Assembly: GCA_041159865.1 (NCBI GenBank)
Contig: JBEAXK010000139.1
Span: 11,552-75,551 of the forward strand
DNA length: 64,000 nt
Reading direction: 5' to 3'
DNA from: BJGN01 sp041159865
GTDB lineage: Bacteria > Bacteroidota > Bacteroidia > Chitinophagales > Saprospiraceae
Numbering within the stretch: position 1 is the stretch's first letter; every line of letters starts with the position of its first letter. The position numbers were made by a program, and so were the translations under genes. Below the pieces are notes generated by a model. The model was given only the letters and a program-made list of their open reading frames with translations, was not told the origin of the DNA and did no database searches. Of this stretch, positions 36,935-46,866 are shown piece after piece.

Positions 36935-38500
36935 CTACAGATTTAATCCTTCAAGGAGTTTTGCCATTGAAACTTTTGACCGAATGATTTCCTCAACCTG
37001 AGCTAAAGTAAGTCGCTCCTGTTTTAGGGTGTCCCGGTCGCGAAGGGTAACGGTTCCGTCTTCTAAAGTATCGAAATCAATCGTTAAACAATAAGGTGTA
37101 CCGATCGCATCTTGTCGTCTATAGCGGCGACCGATCGCATCTTTTTCATCATATTGACAGGAAAATTCCTTTTTTAATTTGTTGTATATCGCTTTGGCTG
37201 CTTCGGTTAGCTCCTCTTTATTTTTAAGTAATGGCAATACAGCAACCTTTACAGGTGCCAGTGCAGGGTGTAATTTTAGAACTATTCTAGTTGATTCTTT
37301 ACCATCAGCATCGGGAATATTTTCTTCACAATAAGCGTTGGAAAGCATAGCAAGAAACATACGATCGCATCCAATAGAAGTCTCCACCACATAAGGTATA
37401 TAACTTTCATTGAGTTCTGGATCAAAATATTGCATTTTCTTACCCGATAATTCCTGATGACTTTTCAAGTCAAAATCAGTACGGGAGTGAATTCCTTCTA
37501 ATTCTCTGAAGCCGAAGGGAAATTCAAATTGAATATCGACAGCTGCATTAGCATAGTGAGCAAGATTATCATGATCTTTGAAACGCAGTTTTTCTTGTGA
37601 GGTTCCTAAGGCAAGGTGCCATTGCATCCGAAATTTCTTCCAGGTATTATACCAGGTCATTTCTTCTCCCGGGCGAATAAAAAATTGCATTTCCATTTGT
37701 TCAAACTCTCTCATACGGAAGATGAACTGCCTCGCAACGATTTCATTTCTGAAAGCTTTTCCAATCTGAGCAATACCAAAAGGAACTTTTTGACGGGTTG
37801 TTTTTTGAACATTAAGGAAATTGACAAAAATACCTTGAGCTGTTTCAGGTCTAAGGTATAATTTCCCTTCTTCACCAGAAATATTTCCCAGCTGAGTAAA
37901 AAACATCAAATTAAATTGACGAACTTCTGTCCAGTTTCGTGAACCATTATCAGGGTCGGTAATTTCCTCGTCTGTCAAAATTGCGCCTAATTCAGTCATA
38001 TTTCCTTCGCGCATCGCATTGGCAAGTCGAGTAGCCAGATTATTTGCTTTTTCTAGATAGGATAAAACCCTGTCATTTGTTTTTCTAAAAAGAGGTTCAT
38101 CAAATGTTTCACCAAAGCGTTTTGCTGCCTTTTCTACCTCTTTTTCTGCTTTGGCAAAATATTTATCAATCTGATCTTCAATGAGAACATCGGCACGATA
38201 CCTTTTTTTACTATCTTTATTATCTACCAAAGGGTCATTAAAAGCATCAACGTGACCTGAAGCCTTCCATATTTTGGGGTGCATAAAAATGGCAGAATCC
38301 AGACCAACAATATTTTCCTGCATCTGAACCATTGCAGCCCACCAATACTGCTTGATGTTATTTTTAAGTTCGACCCCATTCGGACCATAATCGTAAACTG
38401 CACTTAATCCATCATAAATTTCACTAGATGGATAAATAAATCCATATTCCTTTGCGTGTCCGGTGATTTTCTTAAATAAATCAACTATTTCCTGAGCCAT
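36935..38500 (-). CDS. glyS: Glycyl-tRNA synthetase, single-chain dimeric type
   Basis: This enzyme charges tRNA-Gly. It is the alpha2 class II type, not the alpha2beta2 GlyQ/GlyS type. The 521-residue protein starts at MAQEIVDLFKKITGHAKEYGFIYP (ATG at 38500; fourteen in-frame residues upstream are not conserved). Class II motifs include LRPETAQGIFVNFLNV (motif region 1/2), FRNEIVARQFIFRMREFEQMEMQFF (motif 2) and the motif 3 segment ETSIGCDRMFLAML. An anticodon-binding domain (about 415-505; VKVAVLPLLKNKEE) completes it. Confidence 0.96.
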   Translation of the reverse strand: MAQEIVDLFKKITGHAKEYGFIYPSSEIYDGLSAVYDYGPNGVELKNNIKQYWWAAMVQMQENIVGLDSAIFMHPKIWKASGHVDAFNDPLVDNKDSKKRYRADVLIEDQIDKYFAKAEKEVEKAAKRFGETFDEPLFRKTNDRVLSYLEKANNLATRLANAMREGNMTELGAILTDEEITDPDNGSRNWTEVRQFNLMFFTQLGNISGEEGKLYLRPETAQGIFVNFLNVQKTTRQKVPFGIAQIGKAFRNEIVARQFIFRMREFEQMEMQFFIRPGEEMTWYNTWKKFRMQWHLALGTSQEKLRFKDHDNLAHYANAAVDIQFEFPFGFRELEGIHSRTDFDLKSHQELSGKKMQYFDPELNESYIPYVVETSIGCDRMFLAMLSNAYCEENIPDADGKESTRIVLKLHPALAPVKVAVLPLLKNKEELTEAAKAIYNKLKKEFSCQYDEKDAIGRRYRRQDAIGTPYCLTIDFDTLEDGTVTLRDRDTLKQERLTLAQVEEIIRSKVSMAKLLEGLNL

Positions 38501-38539
38501 TGGATTGGTTTTAAAACAAAATGAACTTAAAAAGCGTTG

Positions 38540-38569
38540 CAAAAGTACATTAAAACCTACTAAAACAAT
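38540..38569 (-). promoter_or_regulatory. glyS: glyS promoter (TACTTTTG with upstream ATTG)
   Basis: On the minus strand ATTG (38566-38569), an 18-bp spacer and TACTTTTG (38540-38547) fit the Bacteroidota -33/-7 pattern with one mismatch at -33. The predicted leader is about 33 nt. The -33 element overlaps the start codon of the divergent DUF2807 gene. Confidence 0.5.
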
Positions 38570-39260
38570 GAATCAAAAGCGTCTATTTTCTTATTTGTTT
38601 TGCTTGGGCTTCTTATTTAGTTACCATAATTTAGTCGCACAGAAAACTATTTCCGTTGATCCATTTACAGAAATAGTCCTCACTGGGAGTATGAATATTG
38701 AACTTAAGACTGGAGAAAAGGAGGAAGTTCTGATAAAAACGGAGGGGATAGAAATAGAAGATATTTTCATAAAGGTAAATGGGGGTATTCTTAAAATAAA
38801 TGCGTTGAAAGCATTTAAAAATAAAAACATTGAAGTTAATATTACTATTTATCACAAACAATTGTACGCTATTTCAGCAGCGGCGGGTGCTACAGTCAGA
38901 ATAGATGAAACTTTAGAAGGGGATAAATTAGACTTAGACGCAGCAAGTGGAGCTAAAATTTCAATGGATGTCAACCATAAATCTTTGAAAGCTTTTAGTT
39001 CATCAGGAGCGAATTTGATATTGAGCGGTAAAGTAGAATCTGGCCATTTGTCTGCATCAACAGGAGGAAAAATAGAAGGAAAAAAACTAGAAATCGAACG
39101 CGCCTATGTAGTTTCATCAACAGGTGCCAGTATTACGGTAAAAGCTGTTTCAGAACTTGAATTAGTTGCAAATTCCGGTGGAAATGTAACCTATTACGGC
39201 ACTCCAGTTAAAAAATCAATTAAAAAAGTTTTGGCTGGTGATGTAATAAATGAGTATTAA
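38568..39260 (+). CDS. DUF2807 (head GIN domain) exported protein
   Basis: A 230-residue protein with signal peptide (about 1-25, MNQKRLFSYLFCLGFLFSY). The rest is a right-handed beta-helix-like DUF2807/head-GIN domain: VDPFTEIVLTGSMNIELKTGE, then repeated short strands with the ASGAK, SSGAN, STGGK and STGAS turns typical of the family. This family is annotated as putative auto-transporter adhesin. It is common in Bacteroidota and its function is unknown. The start is the ATG at 38568. Its 3' end overlaps the convergent metallo-beta-lactamase gene by 4 bp. Confidence 0.9.
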   Translation: MNQKRLFSYLFCLGFLFSYHNLVAQKTISVDPFTEIVLTGSMNIELKTGEKEEVLIKTEGIEIEDIFIKVNGGILKINALKAFKNKNIEVNITIYHKQLYAISAAAGATVRIDETLEGDKLDLDAASGAKISMDVNHKSLKAFSSSGANLILSGKVESGHLSASTGGKIEGKKLEIERAYVVSSTGASITVKAVSELELVANSGGNVTYYGTPVKKSIKKVLAGDVINEY

Positions 39261-39904
39261 TAATTACTAACAAAGGGATTATTTTTCTTCTCGTAACCAA
39301 TCGTAGTGTATTCTCCATGTCCAGGCCACACAACCGTTTCTTCGGGAAGCTTAAATAATTTTTCTCGAATAGATTCTAACAATAATTTATGGTTACAACC
39401 GGGTAAATCGGTTCTTCCAATACTGTCTTTGAACAGGACATCCCCAGCTATTAGAAAACGATCCTTTTCGCAATAAAAGGAGAGGCTTGCCGGTGAATGA
39501 CCTGGGGTAAGAATTATTTTTAGTTTACTGTTACCAAATAGTATCTCATTATTTTCATTTAAAAAACGATCTGGAACGGGGGAATGTTCAAGGTAAGGAA
39601 TGCCATACATCGCAGCAACTGCAGGACCTCTTTCAAGCATTCCAAGTTCACCTTCATGAATTTCCAAGGGTAGATCAAAGGTGTCAGCCACAAATTTATT
39701 TCCTAAAATATGATCAATATGACAATGGGTATTAAGGAGTCTCACTGGCTTTAATTTCAGATTTTTCAGGGTATCAAGCAACTCATCTTTTTCATATTCA
39801 TCTGAACAACCTGGATCAAACACGATACATTCACCTGTTTCATCATAGACAATATAGGTGTTTTCCTGAAATGGATTGAAAGTTAAAAAAGTAACATTTG
39901 CCAT
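39257..39904 (-). CDS. MBL-fold metallo-hydrolase (glyoxalase II-like)
   Basis: A 215-residue cytosolic metallo-beta-lactamase-fold protein with the zinc motif THCHIDHILGN (HxHxDH), further ligands in LTPGHSPASLSFY, LIAGDVLF (bridging Asp) and WPGHGEYTTIG. It is of the small hydroxyacylglutathione-hydrolase-like group widespread in Bacteroidota. Since bacillithiol is the likely thiol here (bshA present), the true thioester substrate is uncertain. Confidence 0.88.
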   Translation of the reverse strand: MANVTFLTFNPFQENTYIVYDETGECIVFDPGCSDEYEKDELLDTLKNLKLKPVRLLNTHCHIDHILGNKFVADTFDLPLEIHEGELGMLERGPAVAAMYGIPYLEHSPVPDRFLNENNEILFGNSKLKIILTPGHSPASLSFYCEKDRFLIAGDVLFKDSIGRTDLPGCNHKLLLESIREKLFKLPEETVVWPGHGEYTTIGYEKKNNPFVSNY

Positions 39905-40021
39905 GAAAAAAAATTAAATAATTAAAAGTTAGTTGGTAAAGTCAAAATATTAAACACAGAGGAAAAATAATTGTTAAATTTAAGGTATTATCTTCTGATT
40001 GATTTAATTAGAGCCATTAAT

Positions 40022-43000
40022 ATGAAAAATTCGTTGGTGTTTGTTTTTGTCTTGTTTCTTCAAATCATCTCCTTTCCTCTTTTTTCGCAAGGAACGCAAG
40101 TAGAATTTGGTAAAAATAGGGTGCAGTATCATCGTGATTTTGATGAATGGTCTCAGTATGAAAGTGATAATTTTATTGTTTTTTGGTACGGACGTTCAAG
40201 GAATATTGGAGAAGCCGTGGTTCAGTTAGCAGAATATGATTTTGATGAAGTACAGCGTATTTTGGAACATAGGATGAATGAAAAGGTCCAGATTGTTGTA
40301 TATGCGGATCTCACAGATTTCAAACAAAGTAATATCGGTCAAGAAGAAGTTTTTGGAAATGTAGCTGGTCAAACAAAAATTATTGGAAACAGCCTGTTTG
40401 TTTATTATGATGGTGATCACAACCATTTAAGGAAACAAATTAGAGAAGGAATCGCTTCTGTATATCTAAACACCATGTTGTTCGGTGCTAATTTTCAGGA
40501 AGTAATTCAAAATGCTGTATTGTTGAACTTACCTTTATGGTTTACACAAGGTTTGGTTGCGTATCTGGGTGAACCTTGGAATACTGAAGTGGATAATGCA
40601 CTCAGAGAGGAAATGCTGGATCCGAAATTTAAAGGGTTTGGAGGTCTTGCAACAACTAACCCAAGGCTAATGGGCAATGCATTATGGTATTTTATCAGAA
40701 CTCAGTACACTCCTAAAACGGTTTCGAATCTGTTATATCTGACCCGGATTAACAGAAGTGTAGAAGGTGGATTTCAATATGTGTTAGGTGTTCCATTAAA
40801 CGAAGTCGTTCTGCGTTGTGAACGATTTTTTTTGGAAAAATATAAAGCAGATTTGTCCTTAAGAAAAGCGCCTACATCGCAGGTAATACCAATTAAAAAT
40901 AAGAAGCAAATTCCTATTACCAGATCCAGCATTTCACCCAATGGCCGATATATGACTTATGTGACCAATAATAAAGGAAAGATTAACCTTTATTTACAAG
41001 AAGTTTCTGGGGAAAACAGAACTTTAATTTACAGACAGGGGGTAAAAAATGTTTTCCAAGCCACTGATTTTCAATATCCACTTGTTTCCTGGTCACCAAC
41101 TGGTAAAGAATTAGTGATTTTAACTGAAAAAAAGGATAAGTTGTTTTTGGGAACCTATAACCTGGAGTCTAAAAAAATAACTAAAGAACCCTTAGCCGAA
41201 CAATATCAGCGGGTTTATAGCATGAATTTCTTTGATCCTTTTACCTTACTATTCAGCGCAGATGTAAGTAGTCAGGCTGATATTTTCCTTTATTCCATTC
41301 GTACCCGTCAAACTCAAAGAATTACGAATGATTATTTTGATGACAAAGATGCAAGCACTGTGAATATTGGAAATAAAAAAGGAATTTTATTTGTTTCTAA
41401 TAGAGAAGACAGTCTGTTGAAGCCGGTTAGAAGAGATACTTTATTACCTCTAAAACCGTTTGATGTATTTTATTATGACATGGAAACCAGGAGTAATGAA
41501 CTGGTTAGAGTAACACGGACGCCTTTTGCGAATGAAAGAAAACCTATAAGTATCGATACCACTTTTTTTGCTTTTTTAAGTGACCGTTCGGGTATTATGA
41601 ATAGGGAAACAGGTTTTTTAGAAACGTATGTTCATCATATTACGCGCCATATTATACTAAAAGATGGCATTCATTTGCGGTTTGATGCTGATTCTATACC
41701 CTCAGGATTTGATACGACCCAGATTGACAGCATGTATTTAGAGCCAGTTTATAAAAAAAGAGCCTTTACTGGTCTTAATTCTAATATAGACAGAAATATA
41801 CTTGATCAATATAAAGGGAATGCTAATCAAGTATTTTCTCTAATTTACAGAGAAAAGAAGTACCAGCTAAGAAGTGAAAAAATTAATCCTGCTGAATGGT
41901 TGAGTGGAGTAAGAGAAAAAGGAGAGGATTTGCCATTTCCAATAGCCTTACCTCCGGGAATACCTCCCTCAGGCCGTGAAATTTTGAAAAAATCAGAAAT
42001 AACAGCAAAGGAAGAACCTTTAGATGAAAAATATTTTTTTCAAACTCCGTTTGGGGCTCCAGAAAAGAAAAGTCAAACTCCGGTTATTTCATCACCAGAT
42101 CAAACTCCGGTTGGGTTATTGACTGGAAATAATTCTCTTCAGAAACCTGTATACCGTCTAAGGCCGACGCAGTTAATTCCTTACAGGACACAATTCCATA
42201 CCGATTATGTTGTAACACAGATGGATAATTCTCTTTTATTTGGAGGACTAGATCAGTTTGCAGCAACTCCAGACGGATTTTCTGTTCCTCCCGCTGGCAT
42301 GTTAATGAAAGTAAATTTGAAGGATTTATTCGAAGACCATGAATTTGAAGGGGGTATCAGAGTTCCTACTTCTTTCAATGGTGCGGAATATTTTTTCTTG
42401 TATCATAATAGAAAACATAGGTTAGACAAAAGGTGGGCTTTCTATATGAAGGATTTGAGAAACAGATCGGAAACAAACTCCTATATCCCACAAAAAGACA
42501 GATATAATATTTTATTAGGCCAGTTTACGCTTCGTTATCCCTTTGATATTTTCAGAAGTTTAAGAGGAAGTGTAACCTTGCGAAGAGATCAAATGATTCC
42601 TTTAGCTACAGACGCAGCCAGTTATACAAAAAACATAGAAGCTCAGCCTAGAATAGGTGCTCGTTTAGAATATGTATTTGATAATTCTCTAGAAACAGGT
42701 TTAAATTTAAGGTCGGGTGCCAGGTATAAATTCTTTGCTGAATTCGTAAAGAAATTTGATTTCTCGGAAAATGAAAATGGTGCTCAGGCATTAACTTTTA
42801 GTAAAGGTATTATGAGTATATTAGGAGTTGATGCTCGTTTTTACCAGCCAATATTTAAACATAGTGTTTTTGCGACCAGAATTGCGGGCGCAACTGTCTC
42901 AGGTTCTGAGAAAATTCTATATTTTTTGGGTGGTGTTGACAATTGGTTAATGCCAAAAAGAGATGATGATATTTCTATTCCCCCTGGTAATTATGCTTTT

Positions 43001-43411
43001 CAAACACTGGCTGCAAATCTTCGGGGTTTCAAGTTGAACACAAGAAATGGTAATAATTATTTGCTTCTAAATAATGAACTTAGAATACCTTTGGCAAGGT
43101 ATATTTTTAAAAATATTTCATCCCAGTTAATTCGAAATTTTCAGGTAATTGGATTTTTTGATGTAGGTACAGCGTGGACAGGTTTTAATCCATATCGTGC
43201 TGATAATCCATTGAATACCTCAACTTATAAGGAAGGTGAAGCTATAACGGTGACCGTGAATTATTTTCGTGATCCCATAGTAGCAGGTTACGGGGTTGGA
43301 TTAAGAACTAAACTTTTCGGTTATTTTGTAAGGGCAGATTATGGTTATGGTATTGAAACAAGGATTATTCAAAAGCCTATCTGGCATTTATCTATGGGCC
43401 TTGATTTTTAA
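40022..43411 (+). CDS. Outer-membrane chimera: degenerate peptidase-MA-like domain, TolB-type propeller, Omp85-like barrel
   Basis: A 1129-residue exported protein (signal peptide 1-23, start at MKNSLVFVFVL). Residues about 25-280 look like a gluzincin/peptidase-MA domain, with the SDNFIVFWYGRSR opening and the PLWFTQGLVAYL block. The zinc motif position reads R141-E-G-I-A145 instead of HExxH, and the third-ligand Glu is Gln176, so it should be inactive. Residues about 280-540 form a TolB/PD40 propeller (ISPNGRYMTYV, WSPTGKELVIL). After a Pro-rich linker (about 620-720, repeated QTPV), the last 400 residues form an Omp85/BamA-like barrel: GGVDNWLMP, LAANLRGF, LLLNNELRIPL, GFFDVGTAW, with terminal Phe. 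Domain calls are by pattern; function is unknown. Confidence 0.82.
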   Translation: MKNSLVFVFVLFLQIISFPLFSQGTQVEFGKNRVQYHRDFDEWSQYESDNFIVFWYGRSRNIGEAVVQLAEYDFDEVQRILEHRMNEKVQIVVYADLTDFKQSNIGQEEVFGNVAGQTKIIGNSLFVYYDGDHNHLRKQIREGIASVYLNTMLFGANFQEVIQNAVLLNLPLWFTQGLVAYLGEPWNTEVDNALREEMLDPKFKGFGGLATTNPRLMGNALWYFIRTQYTPKTVSNLLYLTRINRSVEGGFQYVLGVPLNEVVLRCERFFLEKYKADLSLRKAPTSQVIPIKNKKQIPITRSSISPNGRYMTYVTNNKGKINLYLQEVSGENRTLIYRQGVKNVFQATDFQYPLVSWSPTGKELVILTEKKDKLFLGTYNLESKKITKEPLAEQYQRVYSMNFFDPFTLLFSADVSSQADIFLYSIRTRQTQRITNDYFDDKDASTVNIGNKKGILFVSNREDSLLKPVRRDTLLPLKPFDVFYYDMETRSNELVRVTRTPFANERKPISIDTTFFAFLSDRSGIMNRETGFLETYVHHITRHIILKDGIHLRFDADSIPSGFDTTQIDSMYLEPVYKKRAFTGLNSNIDRNILDQYKGNANQVFSLIYREKKYQLRSEKINPAEWLSGVREKGEDLPFPIALPPGIPPSGREILKKSEITAKEEPLDEKYFFQTPFGAPEKKSQTPVISSPDQTPVGLLTGNNSLQKPVYRLRPTQLIPYRTQFHTDYVVTQMDNSLLFGGLDQFAATPDGFSVPPAGMLMKVNLKDLFEDHEFEGGIRVPTSFNGAEYFFLYHNRKHRLDKRWAFYMKDLRNRSETNSYIPQKDRYNILLGQFTLRYPFDIFRSLRGSVTLRRDQMIPLATDAASYTKNIEAQPRIGARLEYVFDNSLETGLNLRSGARYKFFAEFVKKFDFSENENGAQALTFSKGIMSILGVDARFYQPIFKHSVFATRIAGATVSGSEKILYFLGGVDNWLMPKRDDDISIPPGNYAFQTLAANLRGFKLNTRNGNNYLLLNNELRIPLARYIFKNISSQLIRNFQVIGFFDVGTAWTGFNPYRADNPLNTSTYKEGEAITVTVNYFRDPIVAGYGVGLRTKLFGYFVRADYGYGIETRIIQKPIWHLSMGLDF

Positions 43412-43416
43412 AATAG

Positions 43417-44505
43417 TTATTTATACAGTAGCACTTTTCTTCGAACCCAGTCTGGAACTATGATAGCACCCACGAATAAATAAATGTAGTAACCCATCAT
43501 TCTCCAAATTGCAGCTGTTAAGGTTGCTACGGTACTACTGGGAATATAATCACTTAAAAATCCACCAAATAATACCTCTACAAATCCTGCCCCACCAGGT
43601 GTTGGACTAAATAAAGTAATCAGGAACATAGATTCAAGTCTTGCAAATAATTGGACAAGGTCTTTAAATTGGTGAGATATTTGGGGATTGAACGCTAAAA
43701 TAACGGCAAGAAGGAGTAAAAAACGGGTACTCCATGCACCGATAGTCGCCATTAGGGCTCGTAAGTGCCAATTAAAGGGCTTAACTTTAAGTTCTTGACT
43801 TGCCAGTATGATTTCAGTACCCACATTTTCTGCTTTACTTTTCCACTTTTTAGTAATGGAAAAACGAGTTAAGGCCAATAATAAGTCTTTCATCTTAACC
43901 GGTTTTAGGAAAAGTCCATAGAAGAATAAAAGAGTGTAACTGAACATAAATAAGTAAGAAAATATGAAATAATTGCCCCAACCTCCTAAATCACTAAATC
44001 CACTCATGTCAGGCCTTATTATAATTCCTCCAAAAATTGAGAATAAAAGAGGAATTGAAAATAAAAAAAAGAAACCATCCAGTACAATCGTATATAAAAC
44101 AATAGTTGCAGTTTTTGCAAATGAAAGTTTTTCTTTTGCCAACATATAAAACGCCACAGCAGAGCCGCCGACACTGGTTGGTGAAACAGCAGAGCTAAAC
44201 TCCCAGATGAAAATTAATTCGATACATTTTTTGAAGGAGAATCCCCCATCACTGAGAGAATATAATCTATATGAATAAGATAAATGATGGATAACTAAAA
44301 ATATAAAGGCAATAAAAAGCCAGAAAAGGGTGGGTTCATTCCATGAAATGTTTTTTAACTCCTTCCAGTCAACTCGTTTCCATACTAAATAAATCACGGT
44401 AAGTACACCAATTAGAATTGGAATAATAATTTTATTCAAACGTATAGAATGTAAAACTGCCTCCTCCTTTTTCTCATCCTGATGGGGAAATGGTTCTTTT
44501 TGCAT
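43417..44505 (-). CDS. Flippase-like domain protein (LPG synthase TM / UPF0104 family)
   Basis: A 362-residue inner-membrane protein with about eight hydrophobic helices. It carries the family motifs SSAVSPTSVGGSAVAFYML and FSPTPGGAGFVEVLFGGFL (two GG loops) found in the AglD/MprF N-terminal flippase-like family. Members move or modify lipids, or lack known roles. The MprF-type aminoacyl-transferase domain is absent. It converges with the barrel-chimera gene at a 5-bp gap. Confidence 0.87.
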   Translation of the reverse strand: MQKEPFPHQDEKKEEAVLHSIRLNKIIIPILIGVLTVIYLVWKRVDWKELKNISWNEPTLFWLFIAFIFLVIHHLSYSYRLYSLSDGGFSFKKCIELIFIWEFSSAVSPTSVGGSAVAFYMLAKEKLSFAKTATIVLYTIVLDGFFFLFSIPLLFSIFGGIIIRPDMSGFSDLGGWGNYFIFSYLFMFSYTLLFFYGLFLKPVKMKDLLLALTRFSITKKWKSKAENVGTEIILASQELKVKPFNWHLRALMATIGAWSTRFLLLLAVILAFNPQISHQFKDLVQLFARLESMFLITLFSPTPGGAGFVEVLFGGFLSDYIPSSTVATLTAAIWRMMGYYIYLFVGAIIVPDWVRRKVLLYK

Positions 44506-44594
44506 CTTTTATTTCTGTGAGTTTCTTTTCCCAAAATAAGCAATTAACTTAGCTTTTAGTTATTAAATAAGGTTAATTTATTTTATTGATATTT

Positions 44595-45707
44595 ATGGAA
44601 AATCGGTTACAACGCTGGCGTTTAATATTGGGAGCGGATGCTGTACCTGATGAACCTGAAGTATTGGATAAAAATCAACTGGAAATGGATGTTCTTTTAG
44701 CAGCCATTTATGATTCAGGGGATACAGGCGTATTAAGGGGTTCCTCTCCACAAATCAATAGATGGCTGGGAGATATCAGAAAATATTTTCCAACTCCCGT
44801 TGTTCGAATTCTTCAACAGGATGCTTTGGAAAGGTTAGATTTACAACAGATGATTTTAGAACCTGAATTATTAGGTTCTCTGGAGGTAAATGTTTCATTA
44901 GTAGCTACTTTATTACAATTAAAGGACTTTTTGCCTGATGAAACCAGAGAAACGGCAAGAATGGTTATTCATTCTCTGATTGAAAAATTAAAAAAAGAAT
45001 TACGGCAGCCGTTAGAACAAGCCCATAGAGGGCGGCTTAAAAATAATTCTTACAGATCTGCTTTCCCCAGAGGAAAACTTGACTGGAAGCGAACTATCCT
45101 GACCAATTTAAAAAATTATCAACCAGCAGAAAAATTACTTATTCCACAACATTTCTATCGTTATAATGCATTTACACCTAAATTAAGCAGACTTATATTA
45201 GCTGTAGATCAAAGTGGCTCAATGGCAAATTCAGTAGTTCATGCCAGTATTATTGCTTGTATCCTTGCAGGAATACCTTCTTTTAAAACGAATCTGGTTG
45301 TTTTTGATACGGAAATACTAGATTTAACAGATGAACTTTCAGATCCAATTTCTTTATTGTTTTCTGTACAATTAGGTGGGGGTACACATATAGCCAAAGC
45401 GTTAAAATATTGTCAATCGTTGGTTACGCATCCTGGGGAAACTACATTAATATTAATTAGCGATTTGTATGAAGGTGATCTGGTTGACAATATGTTTGGT
45501 ATCATCCATAAGATGCAAAATGAAGGTGTTAACATAATTTCTCTATTAGCACTTGATAATGAAGGAGTTCCTTCATTTGATAAAAAAAATGGCACAAGAC
45601 TAGCTTCAATGGATATACCCTCTTTTGCTTGCACCCCTCAACAATTCCCCACTCTGATGGCGTCTCTTTTCAATGGTCAAAAAATTTTATCAAGTACAAT
45701 TTCTTGA
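44595..45707 (+). CDS. VWA domain protein (CoxE/YehP-like)
   Basis: A 370-residue cytosolic protein without signal peptide or membrane segment. The N-terminal half is helical (about 1-185). The C-terminal von Willebrand A domain has an intact MIDAS site: D205-x-S207-x-S209 in DQSGSM, Thr264 in GGGTH, and the late Asp in LISDLYEGD. Related proteins work with MoxR-type AAA+ ATPases and SWIM or DUF5682 partners, but none of these is adjacent. I take the ATG at 44595 over an in-frame TTG three codons upstream. Function is unknown. Confidence 0.85.
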   Translation: MENRLQRWRLILGADAVPDEPEVLDKNQLEMDVLLAAIYDSGDTGVLRGSSPQINRWLGDIRKYFPTPVVRILQQDALERLDLQQMILEPELLGSLEVNVSLVATLLQLKDFLPDETRETARMVIHSLIEKLKKELRQPLEQAHRGRLKNNSYRSAFPRGKLDWKRTILTNLKNYQPAEKLLIPQHFYRYNAFTPKLSRLILAVDQSGSMANSVVHASIIACILAGIPSFKTNLVVFDTEILDLTDELSDPISLLFSVQLGGGTHIAKALKYCQSLVTHPGETTLILISDLYEGDLVDNMFGIIHKMQNEGVNIISLLALDNEGVPSFDKKNGTRLASMDIPSFACTPQQFPTLMASLFNGQKILSSTIS

Positions 45708-45752
45708 ATAAATTCTTTCTCACATCTGAAGCCTTCTGTAATTTAAATACCT

Positions 45753-46823
45753 TTAATTATTTTCTGCCCCTTCTAAGATCCGTGCATTTTCGGCCACTTG
45801 TAATGCCTCAATAATTCCATCTATCTGGCCATCCATAATTTGATCTAAATTATATAAAGTCAAATTAATTCGGTGGTCAGTACATCGGTTTTGAGGATAA
45901 TTATAAGTTCTGATTTTTTCGGAACGATCCCCACTTCCTACCAGACTTCTTCTTTGAGCAGCGAGCTCAGACTGTTTTGCAGCTGTTTGCTGGTCAAGAA
46001 TACGTTGATATAATTTTTGCATGGCAATCTCCTTGTTTTGATGTTGAGAACGCCCATCCTGGCTTTCGGAAACTATACCTGTGGGTAAGTGGGTAATTCT
46101 AATAGCCGATTCAGTTTTATTAACGTGCTGTCCGCCGGCACCACTGGCACGAAAAGTATCAATTTTTAGATCTGCCCGATTTATATTTATTTCTTCTTCT
46201 TCCCAAACGGGGATTATAGCAACCGTTGCCGCCGAGGTATGAACACGTCCCTGGGATTCCGTTTTAGGAACACGCTGAACTCTATGGGCACCAGATTCAA
46301 ATTTTAAGTGACCATAGACTTCATCTCCTTGAATTTCAAGAACAACTTTAGAGTATCCACCTAAAACACCCTCGTTTACATCAAGTACTTCTGTTTTCCA
46401 ACCTTTGTTTTCCATATATCGCGAGTACATACGCAGTAAATCAGATACAAAAATAGCGGCTTCATCTCCCCCAGTACCAGAGCGAATTTCAAGAATTACA
46501 TTTTTACTATCAGCAGGATCCTTTGGAATAAGTAAAAGTTTAATTTTCGACTCCATTTCCTCTTTCTGTGGTAGAAGTATGGATAACTCTTCATTTGCCA
46601 TTTGCCGCATGTCAAAATCACTATCTTTTAGCATTTCCTGGGCTGTTTTGATATTGCCAATAATTTCGGCATAAATCAAATAGCATTCAATTAATGGTTT
46701 AAGGTCTTTATATTCTTTATTCAATTTTTTATATCGGGATAAATCGGAGACTAAATCAGGATTACCTAATTGTTCCTCTAATTGCTCATACCTACTGTAA
46801 ATGGCGGTTAATTTATCAAACAT
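45753..46823 (-). CDS. prfA: Peptide chain release factor 1
   Basis: RF1 recognises UAA/UAG and releases the nascent chain. The 356-residue protein has the helical domain 1, the codon-recognition domain and the catalytic GGQ loop (G230-G231-Q232 in ASGAGGQHVNKTESA). The GGQ glutamine is the substrate of PrmC methylation. Length and start are standard. There are 45 bp to the convergent VWA gene, without a clear hairpin. Confidence 0.96.
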   Translation of the reverse strand: MFDKLTAIYSRYEQLEEQLGNPDLVSDLSRYKKLNKEYKDLKPLIECYLIYAEIIGNIKTAQEMLKDSDFDMRQMANEELSILLPQKEEMESKIKLLLIPKDPADSKNVILEIRSGTGGDEAAIFVSDLLRMYSRYMENKGWKTEVLDVNEGVLGGYSKVVLEIQGDEVYGHLKFESGAHRVQRVPKTESQGRVHTSAATVAIIPVWEEEEININRADLKIDTFRASGAGGQHVNKTESAIRITHLPTGIVSESQDGRSQHQNKEIAMQKLYQRILDQQTAAKQSELAAQRRSLVGSGDRSEKIRTYNYPQNRCTDHRINLTLYNLDQIMDGQIDGIIEALQVAENARILEGAENN

Positions 46824-46866
46824 AAAGCGATTTCCAACTTAATATTCTGGTGTAAAATATAAAACG

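Noticed and set aside
42050..42120. Repeated QTPV/TPFG codons in the barrel-chimera gene
   Set aside because: This is a low-complexity Pro-rich linker between propeller and barrel, not a DNA repeat element.
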